Shown here piece after piece: positions 18,201 through 26,914 of a stretch of 51,105 nucleotides of DNA. The stretch's first letter is position 1. Each line of letters opens with the position of its first letter. The position numbers were made by a program, and so were the translations under genes. The notes beneath the pieces were generated by a model. That model ran no database searches and was not told the origin of the DNA. It saw nothing but the letters and a program-made list of their open reading frames with translations. The stretch comes from Thermoguttaceae bacterium (GTDB taxonomy: Bacteria; Planctomycetota; Planctomycetia; Pirellulales; Thermoguttaceae), in the NCBI GenBank assembly GCA_017436025.1, contig JAFSDX010000178.1:1-51105 (forward strand). The letters are read 5' to 3'.

Positions 18201-21200
18201 CTGAAGCTCGCTATCTTCCGGAATAACAACGCGTTTGAGCGACTTGCAGTCCTTAAAGGCCTCGTTGTTGACAATCCGAACGCTTTTCGGCAAGCGAACC
18301 GTTTCGAAGTCCGCGCCCGCAAACGCCGAAATGAAAACGTTAACGACGCCCTCCGGAACGACGAGTTCGCCGCTCCGTTCGCCGAAATACGCGATTAGTT
18401 GTTTATCGTTAACTTCTTCGTCGGCAATAGTTATAAGGCAACCGTCGACGAGTTTCAAAAACTCGCTCTCCGGGTCGAGGTTAAACGCAAGCGGAGTCGA
18501 CCGCCCCGCGAACGCCGTCGCGCCAACGTAACGCAACGACTTCGGAGCGTCAAACGACGACAAGGCGCCGCAATTCAAAAACGCGTCTTCTTGAATCGAC
18601 GTTAACGCTTCGCAAGCCGTCGTATCGACGTTATTTAGCGCGACGCAATTAGCGAACGTATGGCTGGCGACGTCTTGTAAACTTTTCCCCAACTTCGCCG
18701 TTTCAAGCGACGGACACTTGCAAAACGCCCCGCCGCCCAATTTAACGAGCGAATCGGGGGCCGCGAACGACTTAAGCGCCGCGCACCCCTTGAAAGCCTC
18801 GGCGCGGATTTCTCGCAAACGCGACGCGACGCCGCCGTTTTCGTCTTTCGCAAATTCAATCGTTTCGAGATTTACGCAACCGCCGAATGCCATCCATCCG
18901 ATCGTTTCAAGGTTGCGCGAAATTCGAACGGTTTTCAGTCCGCTCATTCGGGCGAACGCGACGTCGCCGACCGCTTTAACCGGAAGACCGCCGAGCGTTT
19001 CCGGGATAACGAGACGCGTCGCGGTTTCGTCCTTGACGCCGGTAATCGTCGCGCCGTCGTTTTCCTCGCGCCACTCGAAGCCGTTCTGCTCCAACGTTTT
19101 AGAAACGTCGACGGCAATTTTCTTCGCCGGTTCGACCGTTTTCGCTTGCGCCGCGTTCACCGTTTCGACCGTTTTCGCTTGCGCCGCGTTCGCCGTTTCG
19201 ACCGTTTTCGCTTGCGCCGCGTTCGCCGGTTCGACCGCTTTCGCTTGCGCCGTTTTCGCTTGCGGCGCGTTCGCCGGGTCGACCGCGTTAACTTGCGGCG
19301 CCGTCGGCGTTTCGGCGTTTTCTTTCGCCGGTTCATTTTCCTCGACGCGAATTGTCAAATTCGGCGCGACCTTGACAAACGAGTTGGGGAAATAAACGGT
19401 ATCGCTCGATTTTAGAACGACTTCCGCAAGTCGCGGGCAATTGTAAAACGCTTCCGCTTCAATTTGTCGCACGTTTTTCGGAATCGTAATCGAGGTCAAA
19501 TTCTCGCAATCGCGAAAAGTATTGGTCGAAACGCGTTCAAGGCTTTCCGGCAAAACGATTTCCGTCGCTTTCGTCGCCGCGGACGCCAACCGAACGACGC
19601 CGTCCGGAACCTTCCAAACGCTTCTATCTTTGTTCGCGCAAACGGCGTAACATATTTTCCCGTCGGCGCTTAACAACATACCGTCTTCGGAGCGATACGT
19701 CTTGCTTTCCGGCGCGACTTCAAACGTCTTCAGGGCGCGATTCGAAGCAAAAACTAATTGCGGGAAAGGCGCGGAAGGGGTCGAGTCGGGCGACAAAACG
19801 GTCGTCCAAGACCCGAGGTGAGTTACGCTCGCCGGAACGCGAATCGTTTCGAGGCGTTCGCAAGTGTTAAAAACGTTCGCGCCAACAACGGTAAGTCCTT
19901 CCGGCAAAACGATTTCTTTAAAAGCGTTGCGCGTTCTTCTCGAGTCGTAAAACGCGCCATTGCTAATCGTTGTAACGCCGTCCGGAACGCGGTAAACGTA
20001 ACTCTTGTACGCGGCGACCGAACGCGGTTCCTCGTCCTCGTTCTTCGGTTCGACGACGAGCGGTTCGGCGCTCGGGTCGCGCTCGACGGCGACGACGCCG
20101 TAAAACGTTTTGCCGTCTTTACTTAACAGCGCGCCGTTTTCGCTTTTATAAACGGCGTTGTCCGGGTCGACTTCGAAACGTTCCAAGGCGTCGCAAAATA
20201 CGAACGCGTCCTTGTCGATTTGCTCGGTTTTCGCCGGAATCGCGATCGCCTTCAACCGTTCGCAACGGTAAAACGCGTCTCGCTGGATCGTCGTTACCGA
20301 CGCCGGAAGTTCGACCGTTTCGAGCGTTACGTTCCCGCCGAGCGCGGAGCGTCCGACGATTTCGACGCCGTCCGGAATCTTGTACGACGTCGTTTTCAAG
20401 GCCGGCGGCAGGCGGTGCAACGTCTTTCCGTCTTTCGACAGGAGCGCGCCGTCGACGACTTTCAAGATTTCGTTCCCTTCCTCGACTTCGATTTTTTCGA
20501 GTCCCGTACACGCAACGCCGGCCGGGCCGAGAACTTTGACGCTCGCCGGAATCTTAATCGACGTAAACTCGTCGTTTAGGAACGCGCAAGGCCCGATCTC
20601 GCGCAAGCCGCTCGGCAGTTCGACCGTCGCCAACGCCTTGCAATTCGCGAACGCGGAATCGCCGATTCGTTCGAGCGAAGTCGCTCCGGTCAACGATTTA
20701 AGCGCAGCGCAACCATCGAACGCATACTCGCCGATTTGCTTCAGCGACTTCGGCCAAGCGAACGTTTCCAGCGCTTTGCAATTAAAAAACGAACGAGCGC
20801 CGACGTGTTTGAGCGCGCTATCCTCAGGAATTTCAACGTTTTTCAGCTCTCCGCAACCCGCGAACGCAAAGTTGTTGACACGACGTAAACTTTTCGGAAA
20901 ACGAACCGTTTCAAAGCCCGCGCCGCTAAAAACCTCGGGGCCGATCTCTTCGACGCCGTCCGGGACGACAAGTTCGCCGCTCCGCTCGCCGAAATACGCG
21001 ATAAGTCGATTATCGGGCTCGGTTACGACGCAACCGTCGACCGTTTTCAAAAACGCGCTTTCCGGGTGAACGTTGAAATTAAAGGGCGTCGTTCGATTGC
21101 CAAAAGCGTTTCCAGCGACAAGACGCAACGACTTCGGAGCGTCGAACGTCGACAAGGCGCCGCAATTAGCGAACGCGTTGTTTGCGATTTGCGTTAATTT

Positions 21201-24200
21201 TTCGCAACTCGAACAATCGACGCGTTTTAAAGCGCCGCAATTGTCGAACGCTCCCACCTCGATTTTTTCCAAATTTTTACCCGCCGTCGCCGTTTCAAGC
21301 GCCGAGCAACCGAGGAACGCGCTCGCGCCAATCTCAACGAGCGAATCGGGCGCCGCGAACGACTTCAACGAAACGCACCCCCGGAACGCCAACGCTTTAA
21401 TTCTTTGCAAATTCGACGCGACGCCGCCGTTCTCGTCCTTCGCAAACTCAATATTTTCAAGTTTTACACAACCGTCGAACGCCGCCAATTCGATCGTTTC
21501 AAGATACTTCGGAAGACGAACCGTTTTCAGCTCGCGCATTCCGGCGAATACTTGGCTTCCGATCGTTTTGACCGGCGCCCCGCCGAGCGTTTTCGGGATA
21601 ACGACCGACGTCGCTTTTTTGTCGCGAACGCCCAAAATCCAAACTTCGTCTTGTCGCACCTCCCGCCATTCGAACGCGTCCGAAACGTCGCCGTCGACGG
21701 CGGCTTGGTTCCCTTTAAGCTCCGAATTTTGCGGCGCTTGCGACGTTTCGGGCTCTTCGGCGACCTGTTCTTGCGCCGGTTTGTCGTCTTCGACGCGAAT
21801 TTTCGGCTTCGGGCCCTCCGGGTAATTGTAAAACGCTTCGGCGTCCGCCAACGTATCTCGCGATTGCAAAACGACTTCCGCAAGATTCGGGCAGTTGCAA
21901 AAAGCGCGCGCCTCAATCTTCTTCACGTTCTTCGGAATCGTAATCGACGTTAGGTTTTCCCAATTGTTAAAAGAGCCCTCTCCGAGCGACGTAAGAGTTT
22001 CCGGCAAAACGACTTCCGCGTAAGTCGGCCCGCTTTCAAAGGCCGACCAAACCCAAGTTTTCGCGATTCCTTCGACGCCGTCCGGAATTTTCAAAACGGT
22101 TTCGCCGCAGTCGACGAGCGCTTCGTAAAACGTTTTGCCGTCTTTACTTAAAAGAAGACCGTTTTCGAGTCGATAATTCGGGTTTTCCGGAGAAATTTCA
22201 ATCGTTTTCAACGCGTCGCAATATTTGAACGCGCCGCCGCTAATTTTCGCGACGTTTTTCGGAATCAACGCTTTTTCGAGCCGTTTGCAACGCGCAAACG
22301 CGTTCCCCCCGATTTCCTTAACGCTTTCCGGCAGAACGATTTCCGTAAAGGCGTTGCGCATCCCTACTTCGTCGGAAAACGCGGACGAAACGATCGTTTC
22401 GACGCCGTCCGGAACGCGGTAAACGGGATTCTTGTAAATCGGCTTCGACGTTTTGGCGTCGACGCCTTCGGTCGCGGCGATTTCGGCGGCGGCTTTCGCT
22501 TCGGCCTCGGCGTCGCGCTCGACGGCGAGAATCTTGTAAAACGTTTTACCGTCGGCGCTTAGCAACCCTCCGTTTACGCTTTTATAAACGGGATTCTTCG
22601 GGTCGACTTCGAATTGTTCCAAACCGTCGCAACGGTTGAACGCGCCGTCCATTTTCTCGACGCTTGCCGGAATCGAGAGTTTTTTCAGCGCGACGCAACG
22701 GTAAAACGCGTTCGGCCCGATCGTCTTCACCGTCGCCGGAATCTCGACCGATTCGAGGGTTACGTTCCCGCCGAGCGCGGCGCGTTCGATAATTTCGACG
22801 CCGTCCGGAATCTTGTACGACGTCAATTTCAACGCCGACGGGACGCGGCGCAACGATTTTCCGTCTTTCGACAGGAGCGCGCCGTCGACGACTTTCAGCG
22901 TTTCGCTCCCCTCCTCGACCTCGAACTTTTCAAGCGCTCCCATCGTAAACGCCGTTTCTCCAACGATTTGAACGCTCGCCGGAATTTTAATCGACGTCGC
23001 GCCGCACTCGGAAAACGCGCCGTTTCCAATTTCGCGCAAGCCGCTCGGCAATTCGATTTTCGTCAACGTTTCGCAATCCGAAAACGCGTACGCGTCGATC
23101 TTTTCCAACGCCGGGCCGCCGACGAACTCTTGGAGTCGACAGCGGCTAAACGCCGAATTTCCAATTGTTTTCAACGTTTTGGGCCAAGTAAACGATTCGA
23201 GCGCCTCGCACCCGCGAAACGCGCTGTCGCCGATCTCTTCGAGCGCGGAGTCCGGCGGTAACTCGACTCTTTTCAACGACTTGCTTAGCATAAACGCTTG
23301 TCGATAAATTACGCGCAAACTCTTCGGCAAACGAATCGTTTCGAAGTCGGCGCCTTTAGAAATCGAACCGAACACCTGCCCGAGCCGCTCGACGCCCTCC
23401 GGAATAACCAGTTCGCCGGTTTTCGGGCCGAAATAAGCGCAAATCGTTTTTCCGTCGCGACTTAAAATCATTCCGTTGACGTTTCGCAACGCTTTGGAGT
23501 CGGGGTGCAACTTGAATTGGAACGGACGCTCCAGTTCGCCGAACGCGTTCGGACTCAACCCGCAAAGTTGGCGCGGCGCGTCGAACGAAGTCAAGGCGTC
23601 GCAACCGTTAAAGGCGGAGTCGGCGATATATAAATCTCCGTCGCTTTCCGGGATATTGATTTCGCGCAAGGCCGAGCAGTTCCTAAACGCGTCCTGCCCG
23701 ATTTCCCGAGTGCGCGGGCTCAACTCGACCGTTTCGAGCGCCGAACAACCGGAAAACGACCTCGGAAATAAGCTAACGAGCGAAACGGGCGCCGCGAACT
23801 TTTTCAGCGACGAACAGCCTTCAAAGCCCCCGTTCAGAATCGCGTGCAACTTCGACTCGCCGCTTCCGTCCGACGCCGGCGGAAACTCGACGCTTTCAAG
23901 GTTTACGCAGTTGCGGAACGCGCCGTTAATTCGCTCGACGTTCGCGCCGATTCGAACCTTTTTCAGTCGCCAAAGGTTCGAGCAAGCGTCCATTCCGATA
24001 TCCGTAACCGGCGCGCCGTCGAGCGTTTCCGGAATGTTAAGCGACGTCGCCGTTTTGTCGCGAACGCCGGTAATCGTCGCGGCGCCGCCCGCGCTAACTT
24101 CCCATTGGAACGTCTCTTGCGCGGTTTTTTCGGCGGCTTTTTTCGCTTCCTCGGCGGCCTTTTGCGCCTCGGCGGCGGCTTTTTCACGTTCGAGCGTTTC

Positions 24201-26495
24201 CTCGGCGACGCGAATCGTCAGCGCGCTCGGGTTCGTCGTAAACGCCGATTTATCGAACGTTGCGGAACTCGACTCCAACACGACCTCGCGGAGCGGCGCC
24301 CCGACGAACGCGCCTTTTTCGATTTTCTCGACGCCCGCCGGAATCGTTACGCTCGTTAACGAGGTCGCTCCGGAAAACGCCGAACGTTCGATCGTTCTAA
24401 GCGATTGCGGCAAAACGACTTTCTCCATTTGCCAAGCGCCGGCGAACGCGTTTTGCTTGATCGTTTGAACGCCCTTCGGAACGGTCGTCTCGAAGACGAA
24501 ATTCGGCGCTAGGGCGTTCGGGCGCGTCCAAAGGCCCTTGCCGATAAAGCTGTAATACGTTTTGCCGTCTTTACTTAGCAACGCGCCAAAAGAGTCGCGA
24601 TAATTCCGATTTCCCGCCGCGACGTCGAACTCAGCAAGCGCGTCGCAACCTTCGAAACGCTCGTCGAGCCGCTCGACGCTCGCCGGAATCGTCAGCGACG
24701 ACAAGCGGTCGCAAACGCCGAACGCTCCGGCGTCGATTCGCTTGACCGACGCCGGGATTTCAACGCTCGTCATCAGGCGGTCGTCGCCGACGGCGCCCGC
24801 GGCGATCCGCTCGACGCCCTCGGGAATAACGCGCTTCGTCTCGCGTCCGCCCCAATAAGCGGCGGTTTTCAACATTCCGGCGCCGCCCTCGCGAGCGATT
24901 CGATAAAGCGTTTTGCCGTCTTTACTTAACAACGCGCCGTCGTCGCTTCGATACGCCGGGTTTCCCTCGGCGACCTCGAACGTTTCCAACGCGTCGCATC
25001 CCGCGAAACGGTCGTCGATTCGACGAACGCTCGCCGGAATCGCGAGTTTTTGGAGCGCCAAGCACCCGCTAAACGCGCCGGAGCCGATTATTTCGACGCC
25101 CTCGGGTATTTCGACGGCGACAAGCGACACATTGTCGTCGAGAGCGCCGCGAACGACGACGCGAACGCCTTCCGGAATCTTCCAGCTCGTTCCCGACGCT
25201 TTCGACGGTCGATAATAAAGCGTTTTCCCGTCGGCGCTTAAAACGGCGCCGTCGACGATTTTAAACGTTCGACTCCCCTCTTCGACCGCGACGCTTTCGA
25301 GCGCGAGCCCGTCGAGCGCCCAAGCGGTCAACGTTTCGAGGTCGCGCGGCAGTCGGAACGACGTCAACGCAGTTCCGGCGAACGCAAACGCTCCGATTTC
25401 GCGAGTTCCGCTCGGCAGTTTCAGCGTCGCCAACTTCGAGCAACCGGAAAACGCCCGCTCGCCGATTTTTCGAACGCTTTCAATCGCCGCCGATTCCAGC
25501 GACTTGCAATCTTGAAACGCGCCTTTTTCGACGTTTTGCAAGTTTTTCGGCCAGTCGAACCGCTCGAGCGCGCCGCACGAAGCGAACGCCTCGGGCCCGA
25601 TCGTTTCAAGCGCCGCCTCCGGAGGGCCGACAAGCGAATAAACCGAGTTCAACGCGTCGCAATTCGCAAACGCTTTTTCTCCAATACTTTCGAGCGAACG
25701 CGGAAGAACGACCGTCTCGAGCGCGCCGCCGGAAAACGCGCCGGGAGCGATCGAAACGACGCCGTCCGGAACGATAACCCCCTTTTGAGCGCTCGGACAA
25801 GCGACCAACGTTCGCCCGTCTTGCGACAATAAGAGACCGTCGACGATTCGCCAACGTCGGTTTTGCTCCGCGCTATTCTCGAACGCCAAGAGACTCCGGC
25901 ATCCGGCGAACGCGCCCGCTCCGATTCGATAAACCCCGGCGACGTCGAACGTTTCGAGCGCCAAGCAACCGGCGAACGCCTCGGGCCCGACGGTCGATTC
26001 GCGCAAGCCGAATCGAACGGTTTTCAACGAGACGCAGTCGGCGAACGCGCGCTCGCCCATTTCGCTAATAAACGTATCGACGTACAACGCTTCGAGGCGG
26101 TCGAGTCCCGCGAAAGCGTTCGACGCGATTTTTCGCACCGGACTTCCGCCGATTTCCTTCGGAATGTAAAGCGTCGTCGACGTCCGGCCCGCCTCGCGAA
26201 CGCCGGTAATCGTCGCGCCCCCCGGCTCCTTGATATATTCAAACGCGGCCTCCGGGGTCGGCGCAAGCGTCGCAAAGTCCGCCGCGACCGTCGGCTCGTC
26301 CGCCGCTCGAACGCTCGCCGCGTCGAACGCCGCCCAACCGCCAAATACGAACGCCGCCCCCAGCAAAGCGACGCAAACGCTTCGATTCCGTCGGTTGGGA
26401 AAAATCGCGACGCCGAGTTGCGCTCGTTCGCGCGCCGTTCGTTCGTTCCCCGACCCGACGCCGCGGAACCGTTCTTCGCTTTGTCGCATTCTCAT
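12246..26495 (-). CDS. Giant secreted BspA-type leucine-rich-repeat protein (4,749 aa)
   Basis: This is one uninterrupted frame of 14,250 bp. The start is the ATG at 26495, with AAGGAGA six bases upstream. A long signal sequence (hydrophobic ~39-58, cleavage near VRA-ADE at ~65) sends it out of the cytoplasm. The rest is LRR_5/BspA repeats (AFxxCxxLxxIxIPxxVxxIG). By eye it divides into six modules of about 680-780 residues, starting near residues 83, 795, 1607, 2473, 3284 and 4063. Each opens with an xATITGVxDxxATxxxIP element and, in modules 1-5, ends with an NLTIRVEE-like strand and a low-complexity linker. Each module contains four copies of a VDGxLLSxDGKTxY punctuation motif (24 in all). 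No sorting signal or anchor is visible at the C-terminus (KYKITVQK). Known BspA-type proteins mediate adhesion, so a surface or adhesin role is plausible but inferred. Confidence 0.93.
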   Translation of the reverse strand: MRMRQSEERFRGVGSGNERTARERAQLGVAIFPNRRNRSVCVALLGAAFVFGGWAAFDAASVRAADEPTVAADFATLAPTPEAAFEYIKEPGGATITGVREAGRTSTTLYIPKEIGGSPVRKIASNAFAGLDRLEALYVDTFISEMGERAFADCVSLKTVRFGLRESTVGPEAFAGCLALETFDVAGVYRIGAGAFAGCRSLLAFENSAEQNRRWRIVDGLLLSQDGRTLVACPSAQKGVIVPDGVVSIAPGAFSGGALETVVLPRSLESIGEKAFANCDALNSVYSLVGPPEAALETIGPEAFASCGALERFDWPKNLQNVEKGAFQDCKSLESAAIESVRKIGERAFSGCSKLATLKLPSGTREIGAFAFAGTALTSFRLPRDLETLTAWALDGLALESVAVEEGSRTFKIVDGAVLSADGKTLYYRPSKASGTSWKIPEGVRVVVRGALDDNVSLVAVEIPEGVEIIGSGAFSGCLALQKLAIPASVRRIDDRFAGCDALETFEVAEGNPAYRSDDGALLSKDGKTLYRIAREGGAGMLKTAAYWGGRETKRVIPEGVERIAAGAVGDDRLMTSVEIPASVKRIDAGAFGVCDRLSSLTIPASVERLDERFEGCDALAEFDVAAGNRNYRDSFGALLSKDGKTYYSFIGKGLWTRPNALAPNFVFETTVPKGVQTIKQNAFAGAWQMEKVVLPQSLRTIERSAFSGATSLTSVTIPAGVEKIEKGAFVGAPLREVVLESSSATFDKSAFTTNPSALTIRVAEETLEREKAAAEAQKAAEEAKKAAEKTAQETFQWEVSAGGAATITGVRDKTATSLNIPETLDGAPVTDIGMDACSNLWRLKKVRIGANVERINGAFRNCVNLESVEFPPASDGSGESKLHAILNGGFEGCSSLKKFAAPVSLVSLFPRSFSGCSALETVELSPRTREIGQDAFRNCSALREINIPESDGDLYIADSAFNGCDALTSFDAPRQLCGLSPNAFGELERPFQFKLHPDSKALRNVNGMILSRDGKTICAYFGPKTGELVIPEGVERLGQVFGSISKGADFETIRLPKSLRVIYRQAFMLSKSLKRVELPPDSALEEIGDSAFRGCEALESFTWPKTLKTIGNSAFSRCRLQEFVGGPALEKIDAYAFSDCETLTKIELPSGLREIGNGAFSECGATSIKIPASVQIVGETAFTMGALEKFEVEEGSETLKVVDGALLSKDGKSLRRVPSALKLTSYKIPDGVEIIERAALGGNVTLESVEIPATVKTIGPNAFYRCVALKKLSIPASVEKMDGAFNRCDGLEQFEVDPKNPVYKSVNGGLLSADGKTFYKILAVERDAEAEAKAAAEIAATEGVDAKTSKPIYKNPVYRVPDGVETIVSSAFSDEVGMRNAFTEIVLPESVKEIGGNAFARCKRLEKALIPKNVAKISGGAFKYCDALKTIEISPENPNYRLENGLLLSKDGKTFYEALVDCGETVLKIPDGVEGIAKTWVWSAFESGPTYAEVVLPETLTSLGEGSFNNWENLTSITIPKNVKKIEARAFCNCPNLAEVVLQSRDTLADAEAFYNYPEGPKPKIRVEDDKPAQEQVAEEPETSQAPQNSELKGNQAAVDGDVSDAFEWREVRQDEVWILGVRDKKATSVVIPKTLGGAPVKTIGSQVFAGMRELKTVRLPKYLETIELAAFDGCVKLENIEFAKDENGGVASNLQRIKALAFRGCVSLKSFAAPDSLVEIGASAFLGCSALETATAGKNLEKIEVGAFDNCGALKRVDCSSCEKLTQIANNAFANCGALSTFDAPKSLRLVAGNAFGNRTTPFNFNVHPESAFLKTVDGCVVTEPDNRLIAYFGERSGELVVPDGVEEIGPEVFSGAGFETVRFPKSLRRVNNFAFAGCGELKNVEIPEDSALKHVGARSFFNCKALETFAWPKSLKQIGEYAFDGCAALKSLTGATSLERIGDSAFANCKALATVELPSGLREIGPCAFLNDEFTSIKIPASVKVLGPAGVACTGLEKIEVEEGNEILKVVDGALLSKDGKTLHRLPPALKTTSYKIPDGVEIVGRSALGGNVTLETVELPASVTTIQRDAFYRCERLKAIAIPAKTEQIDKDAFVFCDALERFEVDPDNAVYKSENGALLSKDGKTFYGVVAVERDPSAEPLVVEPKNEDEEPRSVAAYKSYVYRVPDGVTTISNGAFYDSRRTRNAFKEIVLPEGLTVVGANVFNTCERLETIRVPASVTHLGSWTTVLSPDSTPSAPFPQLVFASNRALKTFEVAPESKTYRSEDGMLLSADGKICYAVCANKDRSVWKVPDGVVRLASAATKATEIVLPESLERVSTNTFRDCENLTSITIPKNVRQIEAEAFYNCPRLAEVVLKSSDTVYFPNSFVKVAPNLTIRVEENEPAKENAETPTAPQVNAVDPANAPQAKTAQAKAVEPANAAQAKTVETANAAQAKTVETVNAAQAKTVEPAKKIAVDVSKTLEQNGFEWREENDGATITGVKDETATRLVIPETLGGLPVKAVGDVAFARMSGLKTVRISRNLETIGWMAFGGCVNLETIEFAKDENGGVASRLREIRAEAFKGCAALKSFAAPDSLVKLGGGAFCKCPSLETAKLGKSLQDVASHTFANCVALNNVDTTACEALTSIQEDAFLNCGALSSFDAPKSLRYVGATAFAGRSTPLAFNLDPESEFLKLVDGCLITIADEEVNDKQLIAYFGERSGELVVPEGVVNVFISAFAGADFETVRLPKSVRIVNNEAFKDCKSLKRVVIPEDSELQSIGYNAFGGCASLETFDWPKSLKVICARAFGGCESLKSFAGATSVEEIRDSAFWNCRSLATVELPSGLRQVGAFAFGDAGYETLKIPASLQVLGESAFASSSPREKYEVEEGSETLKIVDGALLSKDGKTFYRLPSGLNATSRKVPEGVEVIEDGAFRGNATLETVELPSTLRAIKKNAFYRCLALKEIAIPAKTGQIDVDAFAGCDVLERFEVDPNNAAYKSENGALLSADGKTFYKLIAVERDPNAPALLHISSIENAALRSETPGETLRFDALRRAYRSLIYRVPDGVTTISDGAFDDSRKARNGFKEIVLPEGLVVIGANAFGSCSRLETLRIPASVAQFGASSAFPTTTLFTDCDALKTFEVAPENKTFRSEDGVLLSADGSRFYGVVANKKRSVLKIPAGVEHLTGDRNFGDPGKIVFPDSLTSIPQGKFRNLANLTTATISKNIYLLNRFTFVDCPRLAEIVLRSQTTIYEDDAFLRCAPNLTIRVEEREAPEPALENVKTAPLAVASVSPTVNAEVRDEGALITGVYDKNATTIEIPETINGLPTRTIAANAFAEAPELRTVRIPASVETIGIGAFRGCVKLEKIEFAKSADGKSESALKTVGMNAFLGCRSLKSFEAPDSLVRIVYGAFVGCSALETVTLGQNVAVIESGVFADCASLRRVDLSKAKKLEYFDAKAFGETFPDIEIVYPVDHPRFTSNGFLLSQDGKRINAYLGKRSGEVAIPEGVESIENGFFGRRSEIETIRLPKSLRSVGALSFYRCESLKRVVIPEDSALETIGANAFLECYALERFDWPKSLKTIGISAFAYCRSLKSFVGATSVQKIENSAFCGCALLTEVELPNGLLEIGPSAFAECGFTSIKIPASVRVMGDAALAVTPLKTIEVEEGNEAVKVVDGALLSKDGKSFFRLPPALKLKDFKIPEGVEIIERAALGGNETLESVEIPASVTTIERNAFYRNSSLTEIFIPARVAALDDAFPLCDALERFEVDPENAVYKSENGALLSKDGKTFYRIVAVERDPNGAPITLEADEHVSKATKRDETSRSIPAYKNDVYVVPDGVATIAENAFSDLRRTRNAFTEIVLPQSLERIEARAFQHCSRLETLRIPANVSSVGDCAFLGCDALKTFEVAPENRVLSVKDGLMLSDGGKTFCCVVADKNRRVLKLPEGVERAQSNAVASKKFAELVLPESLIEIKASAFANCENLTKVAIPQNVRYIGGRAFSNSPKLAEIVLKSSATKYEANAFQDVAPNCEVRVDETQTSKPKDDTNGEGSEAAEERTLTLEEAEKIYRLAFEGGEATIVGVINQDAHSVVVPRKIGEYAVTRIADSAFANMHYLVEAQLPSTIREIGAYAFVNCRHLEQVVIPSATESVGVGAFTNCRSLRAVGVSLDNKAFKVVRGSLLSSDGKTLYAYPTARVVDKIYEVPEGVETIAPKAFAYNLYVKEVKFPWTLKRIEKEAFEACEALEAVQFFPVVNRLETIGESAFYRCQALKSINLPDGIRRIERHAFADSGLETVGFYPVDLEARPGLTIETTAFRVSNLTAFEIPETLQKLGLQAVGSSRKIALKLPPNLKTPIGWADEIVCAGISSFEVDPSCNIYRVVDGVLLSKDGKTLYRYPKGRDASEYVVPDGVETIAKSAFEGASLRTIRLPKTLKTLESGALARIAELESIEIPDGVETCGANLFAGCSKLATAKLPASLRNCDLASAFNGCSALAAVELAPGFTLAKTVDGALLSLDGSTLYFCPPNNGATEFNIPESVVRVGDSAFQRHRTLKTVRFSKNVETVGVGAFQDCKSLETLTLNEGLIALKTNAFSGCSALKAVDIPKSVLNLGGSAFCGCSRLTTVKIPAKASRVEGSFWGCAALRAIEVDPENPEYKSVDGVLLSKDGRTLYEYPMGKGGEEYRVPDGVVEIVANAFRAEASTTRPKKIVLPNSVQIVKMSAFTGRENFEVVASEATKFGDFQNRRKYKITVQK
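19138..19284 (-). repeat. 33-bp tandem repeat encoding an 11-residue linker repeat
   Basis: Units begin at 19138, 19171, 19204 and 19237, with a partial extra unit from 19252. Each encodes AQAKTVExxNA in the Ala/Lys/Pro-rich linker between modules 3 and 4 of the giant LRR protein. The period keeps the frame. Confidence 0.9.
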
Positions 26496-26578
26496 CGCAG
26501 GTCTCCTTTTACTCGTTGACTTCGCTCCGTCGCGTCGGCGGCCTTTTTCACAATACTACCCGACGCCGCATTACCCGT

Positions 26579-26608
26579 ATTATATTATGTCGCAAGCGCG
26601 GGCGTCAA
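26579..26608 (-). promoter_or_regulatory. Promoter for the giant LRR gene
   Basis: TTGACG (26603-26608) and TATAAT (26579-26584) are separated by 18 bp on the minus strand, about 85 bp upstream of the ATG. Confidence 0.65.
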
Positions 26609-26822
26609 GTTTTTTTTTCTCCTTTTTTCCCTTTTTCTTATTTTTTTCCAATTTTTTTTGACGCGGCGCCGCAAAACGCCCCGATTTCCGCGTCTTGGCG
26701 TCGTTTTCCTCCCATTTTCCCCGCTTTCCCCATCTTTCTTTTTCTTTCCTTTGCCGGACGGCGTTTGGAGGGTCTTTTTTATTTTTTTGGTCGCCCTTTC
26801 TAGAAATTTTCGCAAAACGCGT

Positions 26823-26828
26823 TATAAT
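26823..26828 (+). promoter_or_regulatory. ddh: -10 element for ddh
   Basis: A perfect TATAAT lies 87 bp before the ATG. The -35 position (around TCTAGAA) is poor, and the pyrimidine-rich tract ends just upstream. Confidence 0.5.
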
Positions 26829-26914
26829 GACGGCGTCGACGGAAACGCGGAACGCCCGGCCGTCGCGGCCCGGGCGAGCGTCCGTCTTACACGCTCGTTA
26901 ATGGAGCCCGAAAG

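Larger units (their letters stand above)
26496..26914. other. Divergent region with long pyrimidine-rich tract
   Basis: Between the LRR gene and ddh lie two promoters (26579-26608 minus, 26823-26828 plus). Between them, at about 26609-26800, is a C/T-rich stretch (plus strand) with several T8-T9 runs. No gene is supported here. Confidence 0.5.

Noticed and set aside
12246..26495. Giant gene as an assembly fusion of several genes
   Set aside because: The frame is continuous with one signal peptide, one ribosome binding site and in-frame linkers between modules. No internal stop, start signal or terminator was seen. Collapse or expansion of near-identical repeats by assembly cannot be excluded.
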